Source: an uncultured Lachnospiraceae bacterium (GTDB lineage Bacteria > Bacillota > Clostridia > Lachnospirales > Lachnospiraceae). Taken from it: a stretch of 26,823 nucleotides of DNA. The notes under the pieces were generated by a model. The model searched no databases, was not told the origin of the DNA, and was given only the letters and a program-made list of their open reading frames with translations. Below, piece after piece: positions 16,253 through 22,400 of this stretch. How positions within the stretch are numbered: position 1 is the first letter of the stretch; each line of letters starts with the position of its first letter. Both the position numbers and the translations under genes were made by a program. The DNA lies in the NCBI GenBank assembly GCA_910578115.1, contig CAJTPO010000059.1, forward strand, positions 1 through 26,823. The letters are read 5' to 3'.

Positions 16253-16337
16253 AATCCACTTATCTTAAAACAATCCACTAATAATTTTCCCTTATCTAAA
16301 AAATGTCAGTTGTTAGGAATCTTCAAAAAAGTAAAAT
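16253..16337 (+). promoter_or_regulatory. candidate promoter and activator sites of the second sugar operon
   Basis: AT-rich DNA holds direct repeats AATCCACT (16253-16260 and 16272-16279, 19 nt apart) and CTTATCT (16259-16265 and 16291-16297). They are followed by TTGTTA (16310-16315), 16 nt, TAAAAT (16332-16337). The repeats would lie at roughly -90 to -47 of a start near 16344, the usual place for a YesN/AraC activator. The untranslated leader is about 105 nt. Confidence 0.45.
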
Positions 16338-16448
16338 ATATAGTATCCACAGAAGTTCGAAGGAAGCAGGTTCCTGCGCCCGGCGGCGGCAGATCTGCGG
16401 ACAGAGAACGTAAAATGGTAAAAATCTACGAAGGAGGATGAAAGAGTA

Positions 16449-17867
16449 ATGAAGAGAAAAATGGCGAAACTTGCAGCGGCGCTGACGATGAGTGCGATGG
16501 TTATGGGAACTTTGACCGGCTGCGGCGGATCAGGTCCTACGGGGGCGTCGGGCACAGAAAGTGCAGACAGCGACACCACGGCGGAGAGTTCGGATGCTGC
16601 GGCAGACGAGGCAGAGACAGAGATTCCGGCAACAGAGACACCGGAGGACGGAACTGCGTCATCGGCGGAGGATATCGGGGAGCCAAACGGTGGTGATGAA
16701 GTCAGGGTATGGCACTATTTCGAGCATGAGGCAGCGGCTTTGAATGCGCTCTGCAAACAGTACAATGAAATGCAGTCGGATATTTATATTGTTCCTACCT
16801 TTATCTCCCGTGAAGAGCTGATGAAGCAGTATACCATCGGTGCGGTGTCAGGAGAGCTTCCGGATATCGGCATGGTAGATTCACCGGATATGGCTTCTTA
16901 TATTTCTCTCGGAGTATTCGAGAATATTTCCGAGTATCTTTCGGATTGGGAAGATCTGGATCAGTTCTATGACGGTCCTATGAGCAGCTGCATGGACTCG
17001 GAAGGAAATCTTTACGGACTGCCGAACAACTCCAACTGTCTGGCGATCCTGTGTAACATGGATATGTTAAAGGAAGCAGGTTTCGAGAATCCGCCGACCA
17101 CATGGGCGGAGTTCAAGGAAGTCTGCGAAGCGACATCCGATCCGGATAACGGTGTATACGGCTTTGCAATGTGCTGTATCAGTAATGAGGAAGGAACCTT
17201 CCAGTTCATTCCGTGGTTGTATGGATCAGGCGCAACGGTTGCAAGCGTTGACAGTGCAGAGGGCGCTTCCGCATTCGGATTCCTGGCTGATCTGGTGAAT
17301 AATGGCTGGATGAGTAAGGAAGTAGTGAACTGGGGTCAGGGTGATGCGCTGAATGCCTGGGTTGCGGGCAAAGCAGCAATGCTGCAGTCAGGTACATGGC
17401 AGATCGCGAATCTGGACGGTGAGTTCAAGGATACGGTAACCTGGGAGTACAAGTATGCAGAATTCCCGAAGAGTGACAATGGTACACAGGCAACTGTTAT
17501 CGGCGGTGAGAATTTTGGTGTGTGTGCAGGCAGTGAGCATGTTGCAGAATGTGTTGAATTCCTGAAATTTATGCAGACAGCAGAGAACAATGCCGAGTGG
17601 TGTGAAGTGGCAGGTAAACTTCCTGTCCGCGGTGATGCTGTTGGCCTGAAGGATTTCTGGACAGCGGATGAGAGATATAAGGTGTTCAATGATTCCATGG
17701 CATTCTCGGTAGCAAGAGGACCTCACGAATCCTGGCCGACCATCTCTGAAGCGCTTTACAAAGCAGAGCAGGCAGCCATTCTGGGCGAGAAGACACCTGA
17801 AGAGGCAGCGGCAGGCGCAGCGGAAGTGATCAATCCGATTCTGGAGAAAGTACCGCTTCCGGAATAA
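16449..17867 (+). CDS. sugar ABC transporter substrate-binding lipoprotein
   Basis: The 472-residue CUT1-type solute-binding protein has a lipoprotein signal ending TLTGC (Cys25), an acidic Ser/Thr/Ala/Glu tether (about 30-80) and a binding fold beginning VRVWHYFEHEAAALNALC. Features such as GELPDIGMVDSPDMA, PPTTWAEFKEVCEA and GKAAMLQSGTWQI are typical of sugar binders. AGGAGG lies 11 nt before ATG 16449. It is first in an operon with two permeases and two GH31 enzymes, so an alpha-linked oligosaccharide or xyloside ligand is inferred. The kinase/regulator pair upstream is its likely control. Confidence 0.92.
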   Translation: MKRKMAKLAAALTMSAMVMGTLTGCGGSGPTGASGTESADSDTTAESSDAAADEAETEIPATETPEDGTASSAEDIGEPNGGDEVRVWHYFEHEAAALNALCKQYNEMQSDIYIVPTFISREELMKQYTIGAVSGELPDIGMVDSPDMASYISLGVFENISEYLSDWEDLDQFYDGPMSSCMDSEGNLYGLPNNSNCLAILCNMDMLKEAGFENPPTTWAEFKEVCEATSDPDNGVYGFAMCCISNEEGTFQFIPWLYGSGATVASVDSAEGASAFGFLADLVNNGWMSKEVVNWGQGDALNAWVAGKAAMLQSGTWQIANLDGEFKDTVTWEYKYAEFPKSDNGTQATVIGGENFGVCAGSEHVAECVEFLKFMQTAENNAEWCEVAGKLPVRGDAVGLKDFWTADERYKVFNDSMAFSVARGPHESWPTISEALYKAEQAAILGEKTPEEAAAGAAEVINPILEKVPLPE

Positions 17868-17898
17868 AGGAACCAACTGAATCAGGTATAGGATAATG

Positions 17899-17930
17899 GG
17901 GCTGTTGCTTCAAGCAACGGCCCTTGTTTT
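17899..17930 (+). terminator. intercistronic partial terminator
   Basis: GGGCTGTTGCT (17899-17909) pairs with AGCAACGGCCC (17913-17923), 11 bp with one wobble and a 3-nt loop, followed by TTGTTTT. It sits between the binding-protein and permease genes, as in the first operon, and should lower permease expression relative to the lipoprotein. Confidence 0.75.
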
Positions 17931-17955
17931 AAACTAAAGAAGGGGGTATGAAACG

Positions 17956-18849
17956 ATGAAGCTTTCCATGGCGGCCAAGAAGAGAAGAGAAGGGTATACA
18001 TTTATTCTCCCAGGCTTTATTTACATGATGATCGTATTGGGGTATCCACTGGTTTACAATGTGATGCTGGCATTCCGGGATGTGAATGTCAAGACTTTTA
18101 AGGCGGGTACGGATGTATTTGTGGGTTTTGGCAATTTCGTTAAACTGTTCCAGGATGAGACGTTTCTGCTGGTATTTAAGAATACGTTTGTATTTACGAT
18201 CGGCTGTCTGGTATTCCAGTTTACGATCGGCTTTATCTTTGCCATGTTTTTCTCTAAGAAGTTCACGCTGGCAGGACCTATTCGCGGCATGATCCTGGTC
18301 GGTTATATGATGCCGATGTCGGTGACGGCTATGCTTGGTAAGAATATATTTGATGTGTCCAGCGGCCTGATCAATGACCTTTTCATGAAGATCGGTCTGA
18401 TCAATGCGCCTGTGGAGTGGCTGTTGAATGGCAAAACGGCCATGGCGGCAGTGATCGCAGTCAACTGCTGGGTAGGGATTCCTTTTAACATGCTGCTGCT
18501 CACCTCCGGGCTGACAGGCATCTCGCAGGATGTATACGAGAGTGCGGAAGTGGACGGGGCCAATCCGTTCCAGCGGTTTATCTATATCACGCTGCCGCTG
18601 ATGAAGTCTGCCATCGCGTCAGTGCTGATGCTGGGATTCATTTACACGTTCAAGGCTTTCGATCTGCAGTTTGTCATGACCAGCGGCGGACCGTTAAATG
18701 CGACGGATGTGCTTGGCACCTATTCCTATATGCTGTCATTTACACAGTATGAGTTCTCGCTGGGATCTGCGACGGCTATGGTGCTGTTCTGCTGTCTGTT
18801 TGTCATTGGCCTGTTCTATTTGAGAATGATTTCAAAGGAGGATGATTAG
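17956..18849 (+). CDS. sugar ABC transporter permease (MalF type)
   Basis: The 297-residue membrane protein has six predicted membrane segments, from YTFILPGFIYMMIVLGYPLV onward, and an EAA loop at about 194 (VYESAEVDGANPFQRFIYITLPLM). The later TSGGPLNATDVLGTY motif is typical of CUT1 permeases. AAGGGGG precedes ATG 17956; an out-of-frame ATG at 17948 is ignored. Its end overlaps the ribosome site of the next permease. Confidence 0.93.
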   Translation: MKLSMAAKKRREGYTFILPGFIYMMIVLGYPLVYNVMLAFRDVNVKTFKAGTDVFVGFGNFVKLFQDETFLLVFKNTFVFTIGCLVFQFTIGFIFAMFFSKKFTLAGPIRGMILVGYMMPMSVTAMLGKNIFDVSSGLINDLFMKIGLINAPVEWLLNGKTAMAAVIAVNCWVGIPFNMLLLTSGLTGISQDVYESAEVDGANPFQRFIYITLPLMKSAIASVLMLGFIYTFKAFDLQFVMTSGGPLNATDVLGTYSYMLSFTQYEFSLGSATAMVLFCCLFVIGLFYLRMISKEDD

Positions 18850-18850
18850 T

Positions 18851-19705
18851 ATGGCTAAGAAGGAAAAAATGCTTGCTACGAAATCAGGAAGGAAAAATGT
18901 GATCAACTGTATTATCGCCCTGATCATTGCTGTTGTCTTCCTGTTTCCGATCTACTGGATTCTGGCGATGTCTTTTAAGACTGATGCGGAGTCCTTCGGA
19001 AAGATCGTGACCTATTATCCTCACGAATTTACGATAGATCCCTGGGTGAAGAACCTAAGCGACAGGGAGTTCCTTAATTCGCTGCGTAACAGTGCGGTGA
19101 TCGCCGTATTGTCGATGGTGCTGTCCATGGTGTTCGGCGTACCGGCAGCTTACGGTATGGGACGATACAAGGTGCCGGGACAGAAGACCTTCATGCTGAC
19201 CTTTCTGGTTACCCAGATGCTGCCCGCGTCTTTGATGCTGACGCCGATGTATCTGATCTTTAATAAGCTGCATCTTCTGGGAACCTATCAGGGGCCGGCG
19301 CTGGCGATCGCGTCGGGTACGGTGCCTTTCATCGTGGTGACATTGCGGCCGTATTTCAAAAGCGTACCTACCTCTCTCGATGACGCGGCAAGGATAGACG
19401 GATGCGGGGTGTTCCGGTCGTTCTTCAAGATCATGATCCCGGCCATCAAAACGGGTATCATTACGGTAGTTGTCATTTCCTTCCTGAACGGGTGGAACGA
19501 TCTGGCCTACTCCATGACGTTCAACGTGACGCCGGAGATGCGGCCGTTGACGGCGAACATCTATAAGTTCAAGAGTAAGTGGGGAACAAAGTGGAACTGT
19601 ATCATGGCATATGGTGCGATCCTGGTGCTGCCGGTCATTGTGCTGTTCGTGTTCCTGCAAAAGTATATTGTGGGCGGATTGACGGCCGGAGCGGTGAAGG
19701 AATAG
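18851..19705 (+). CDS. sugar ABC transporter permease (MalG type)
   Basis: The 284-residue protein has six predicted membrane segments and an EAA loop at about 176 (SLDDAARIDGCGVFRSFFKIMIP), then NGWNDLAYSM and the C-terminal IVGGLTAGAVKE. ATG 18851 is chosen because AGGAGG (18836-18841) is 9 nt upstream. The in-frame ATG at 18842 directly abuts the Shine-Dalgarno. The first permease stops at 18849, giving tight coupling. Confidence 0.93.
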   Translation: MAKKEKMLATKSGRKNVINCIIALIIAVVFLFPIYWILAMSFKTDAESFGKIVTYYPHEFTIDPWVKNLSDREFLNSLRNSAVIAVLSMVLSMVFGVPAAYGMGRYKVPGQKTFMLTFLVTQMLPASLMLTPMYLIFNKLHLLGTYQGPALAIASGTVPFIVVTLRPYFKSVPTSLDDAARIDGCGVFRSFFKIMIPAIKTGIITVVVISFLNGWNDLAYSMTFNVTPEMRPLTANIYKFKSKWGTKWNCIMAYGAILVLPVIVLFVFLQKYIVGGLTAGAVKE

Positions 19706-19738
19706 TGGAAAATGTCTGCGTTTTGTAAAAGCGCAGCA

Positions 19739-19777
19739 GGCGGCCGGATGAAGGATGGAGATTCGGCCGTCTGTTTC
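19739..19777 (+). terminator. probable terminator or attenuator after the permeases
   Basis: GGCGGCCG (19739-19746) pairs with CGGCCGTC (19764-19771) with one wobble and a 17-nt loop, followed by TGTTTCTTC. The stem is stable but the U-tract interrupted, so read-through into the GH31 genes is plausible. Confidence 0.55.
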
Positions 19778-19843
19778 TTCTGTAAAGTCAGGATTTCATT
19801 AAAATATGTCAAGAAAGATAGGGAAATTATTCTGAAAAGTAAA

Positions 19844-19985
19844 TATAATGGTAATCACAGGAGGCTGGTCAGAAGTCTGCGGGGAGATGGCCCGGAATTG
19901 AAATGATCAGGACACCCGTTGGGGAATGTGGTCGAAAGCGGGTGGAAGTCCGGGGGCATCTGCAGGTAACGTCTCAGAATGGAGG
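19844..19985 (+). promoter_or_regulatory. leader of the first GH31 gene with possible promoter and stems
   Basis: A TATAAT at 19844-19849 lacks a recognisable -35. Downstream, CCCGGA (19891-19896) can pair with TCCGGG (19949-19954), enclosing CACCCG (19913-19918) paired with CGGGTG (19939-19944). GGAGG at 19981-19985 is the ribosome site. The leader may fold and may have its own start; both are weak inferences. Confidence 0.3.
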
Positions 19986-19992
19986 AAAAAAG

Positions 19993-22062
19993 ATGGCTGA
20001 TTTTGTAAAGAGAGAGGGCGAAGAAAACACAGGGGATTTTCGCTCGGACAACAAGTTCCTTTTGGGGTACTTTGAGGAGAAGGACGGTGCATTGTATTAT
20101 CGGTATGATGCGGAACGGATGATCGTGGAACCGTGGGGTGATAACAGCCTGCGCGTGCGTGCATCCAAGATGCCAGAGATGCCGCAGGAATTGTGGGCGC
20201 TTAACGGAAAACCGGAGAAGAACGAGGCAAAAGTGACGATCGGGGAATATTCGGCACAGATCGTGAACGGAAAGATCAGGGCGGTGGTCAATAACATCGG
20301 AAAGCTCACCTTTTATAATCAGAAGGACGAGGTGCTGCTGGAAGAATATGTGCGTAATCGCGAGGACATGTTTGCCGATACGTGCAGTTCGCTGGAGGTG
20401 GAGGCGAGAGAATTTAAGCCCATTATTGGCGGTGACTATCAGCTGACCATGCGGTTTGAGTCCAATCCGGAGGAGAAGCTCTACGGTATGGGGCAGTACC
20501 AGCAGAAGTTCCTGAATGTGAAAGGTGCGGAACTGGAACTGGCACATAGAAATTCTCAGGCCAGCGTGCCTTTTGCACTGTCTTCTCTGGGATATGGTTT
20601 CCTGTGGAATAACCCGGCGATCGGGCGTGTGAGCTTCAACAAGAACATTACCACATGGGAAGTGCAGTCTACGAAGAAACTGGATTACTGGATCACGGCG
20701 GGCGATACGCCGGCGGAGATTGAGGAAGCCTATGCGGATGCTACGGGTAAGGTGCCGATGATGCCGGAATACGGTCTGGGATTCTGGCAGTGTAAGCTGC
20801 GTTATCAGACACAGGAAGAACTGTTGGAGGTGGCACGGGAATACAAGCGAAGAGGTATTCCGGTGGATGTGATCGTGGTGGATTTCTTCCACTGGCCGAA
20901 GCAGGGTGACTGGCGTTTTGACGAGACCTACTGGCCGGATCCGGATGCCATGATCGCAGAGCTGAAAGAGATGGGCATCGAGTTGATGGTTTCCATCTGG
21001 CCGATGGTGGATTATAAGAGTGAGAATTTCGAGGAGATGAAGGCGAAGGGCCTGCTCACCAGGGTGGAAAAGGGTGTGCGGATCGACAATGTCTATATGG
21101 GGAATACCATTCAGTATGATCCGACCAATCCGGAGGCCAGAGAATATGTCTGGGGCAAGGCGAAGAAGAACTATTATGACAAGGGTGTGAAAATTTTCTG
21201 GCTGGATGAGGCGGAGCCGGAATACAGTGTGTACGATTTTGAGAATTACCGTTATCATCTGGGGCCTAACGTGCAGATCGGCAATGTGTACCCGGTGATG
21301 TACGCGCAGACCTTTTTCGAGGGGATGCGGGCACAGGGCCAGGAAAACATCGTAAATCTTCTGCGGTGTGCATGGGCCGGCAGTCAGAAATACGGTGCGC
21401 TTGTCTGGTCGGGGGATATCCACTCTACGTTCCACAGCCTGCAGAATCAGTTTGCGGCCGGCCTGAATATGGGCATCGCCGGGATTCCCTGGTGGACCAC
21501 TGACATCGGCGGTTTCTTTGGAGCCAATATTTACGATAAGGAGTTCCATGAGGTGCTGGTGCGCTGGTTTGAATATGGAACCTTCTGCCCGGTAATGCGT
21601 CTGCATGGAAACCGTATGCCGTACCAGCCGCAGTTCGGCACCACGGGCGGCGCAGAATGCGTGTCGGGCGCGCCCAATGAGATCTGGTCTTACGGTGAGG
21701 AAGTATACGAGATCTGTAAAAAGTATATTGAGATTCGCGAAGGTATGCGGCCTTATGTGCGCAGTCTGATGGAGGCGGCCCATGAAAAGGGAAGCCCGGT
21801 GATGCGGCCGCTGTTCTACGATTTCCCGGAAGATAAAGTGTGCTGGGATAATGAGACAGAGTACATGTTCGGGCCGGATGTACTGGTGGCGCTGGTGATG
21901 GAGAAGGGGCAGACGGAGAAGGAAGTCTATCTGCCGGCCGGTGCGAAATGGACCAATGTGTGGACGAAGGAGAGCTTTGAGGGCGGACAGACCGTGACGG
22001 TAGAGACACCGATCGAGCAGATCCCGCTGTTTACGAGAAATGATTTTGTATTGCATGTGTAA
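19993..22062 (+). CDS. glycoside hydrolase family 31 enzyme (paralog 1)
   Basis: The 689-residue protein has an N-terminal beta-sandwich (about 20-225; EKLYGMGQYQQKFLN and a GFLWNNPAIGR strand). A TIM barrel (about 240-580) carries the GH31 nucleophile D405 in IFWLDEAEPE and acid/base D475 in WSGDI. A short C-terminal beta domain follows. GH31 retaining enzymes cleave alpha-glucosides, alpha-xylosides and related bonds. The WLDEAEPE pattern and arrangement fit the YicI/alpha-xylosidase-like branch, but substrate cannot be fixed. There is no signal peptide, so it acts in the cytoplasm on imported sugar. ATG 19993 has GGAGG 7 nt upstream; a longer in-frame reading to 19903 lacks one. In the C-terminal part, DVLVALVM replaces the DVLVAPV seen in the paralog. 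Confidence 0.92.
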   Translation: MADFVKREGEENTGDFRSDNKFLLGYFEEKDGALYYRYDAERMIVEPWGDNSLRVRASKMPEMPQELWALNGKPEKNEAKVTIGEYSAQIVNGKIRAVVNNIGKLTFYNQKDEVLLEEYVRNREDMFADTCSSLEVEAREFKPIIGGDYQLTMRFESNPEEKLYGMGQYQQKFLNVKGAELELAHRNSQASVPFALSSLGYGFLWNNPAIGRVSFNKNITTWEVQSTKKLDYWITAGDTPAEIEEAYADATGKVPMMPEYGLGFWQCKLRYQTQEELLEVAREYKRRGIPVDVIVVDFFHWPKQGDWRFDETYWPDPDAMIAELKEMGIELMVSIWPMVDYKSENFEEMKAKGLLTRVEKGVRIDNVYMGNTIQYDPTNPEAREYVWGKAKKNYYDKGVKIFWLDEAEPEYSVYDFENYRYHLGPNVQIGNVYPVMYAQTFFEGMRAQGQENIVNLLRCAWAGSQKYGALVWSGDIHSTFHSLQNQFAAGLNMGIAGIPWWTTDIGGFFGANIYDKEFHEVLVRWFEYGTFCPVMRLHGNRMPYQPQFGTTGGAECVSGAPNEIWSYGEEVYEICKKYIEIREGMRPYVRSLMEAAHEKGSPVMRPLFYDFPEDKVCWDNETEYMFGPDVLVALVMEKGQTEKEVYLPAGAKWTNVWTKESFEGGQTVTVETPIEQIPLFTRNDFVLHV

Positions 22063-22080
22063 AATATGTTGACGGCTTTT

Positions 22081-22101
22081 GCTCCATGCATGGCATGGAG
22101 C
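22081..22101 (+). other. perfect 9-bp hairpin after the first GH31 gene
   Basis: GCTCCATGC (22081-22089) pairs with GCATGGAGC (22093-22101) around ATG, and can extend with CGGC/GCCG across an internal loop. No U-tract follows. Its 3 prime arm shares GCATGGAG with the end motif of the tandem element downstream, so it could be a remnant of another copy or a 3 prime stabiliser. Confidence 0.5.
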
Positions 22102-22128
22102 GGCCGCTATAGGGACACGGAGGAGGAA

Positions 22129-22265
22129 GGTTGAATAAATTCTCTGATGAGCAATTTATTCAACCAAGAATTTGTGCCGAAGTGTCACAAATTCTGTTGA
22201 TCGCAGAGCAGAATCTGAAATTCTGCTCGCGTCCTCAGCGTAAAACGCTTCGGCATGGAGGGAAA
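22129..22265 (+). repeat. covarying multi-hairpin element, copy A
   Basis: Stem 1: GGTTGAATAAATT (22129-22141) with AATTTATTCAACC (22153-22165), topped by CTC/GAG around a TGAT loop. Stem 2: AGAATTTGTG (22167-22176) with CACAAATTCT (22186-22195). Stem 3: GAGCAGAAT (22206-22214) with ATTCTGCTC (22220-22228). Stem 4: GCGT (22229-22232) with ACGC (22245-22248), or AGCGT/ACGCT within it. The copy ends CTTCGGCATGGAGG (22248-22261) plus GAAA. Copy B has the same fold with different stem sequences. No coding role is evident; the GGAGG here has no start codon after it. Confidence 0.8.
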
Positions 22266-22400
22266 GGTTGAAAAATCACACTGATGTGCTGATTTTTCAA
22301 CTGCGGGTTTGTGCCGGAGCCACAAACTCGGGATTGCAGAGCCAAATTTGAGATTTGGCTCGCAGTCTTCGCAAAAAACTGCTTCGGCATGGAGGAAATT
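22266..22400 (+). repeat. covarying multi-hairpin element, copy B, supplying the GH31 ribosome site
   Basis: Stem 1: GGTTGAAAAATCA (22266-22278) with TGATTTTTCAACT (22290-22302), topped by CAC/GTG around TGAT. Stem 2: CGGGTTTGTG (22304-22313) with CACAAACTCG (22321-22330). Stem 3: GAGCCAAAT (22339-22347) with ATTTGGCTC (22353-22361). Stem 4: GCAGT (22362-22366) with ACTGC (22378-22382). The end motif CTTCGGCATGGAGG (22382-22395) places GGAGG 5 nt before ATG 22401. Relative to copy A, nine base pairs differ on both arms and remain paired, which indicates selection on structure. The GH31 frame happens to stay open into this copy, but a start there would be spurious. Confidence 0.8.

Noticed and set aside
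16438..16449. Three-codon minicistron (ATG AAA GAG TAA) overlapping the start of the second binding-protein gene
   Set aside because: Its ATG directly abuts the Shine-Dalgarno, too close for initiation; likely chance.
19921..19975. Resemblance to RNase P RNA or a cobalamin riboswitch (GGTGGAAGTCC, CAGGTAACG)
   Set aside because: Only short words match; the rest of either consensus and the required length are missing.
19855..22056. Very long open frame on the minus strand, antisense to GH31 paralog 1
   Set aside because: It exactly mirrors the GH31 gene, has a His/Arg/Leu-rich composition typical of antisense reading, and has no ribosome site or recognisable domain.
22081..22400. CRISPR array or rho-independent terminators between the GH31 genes
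   Set aside because: There are only two units, with no spacer/repeat regularity of CRISPR size, and none of the hairpins is followed by a T-run.
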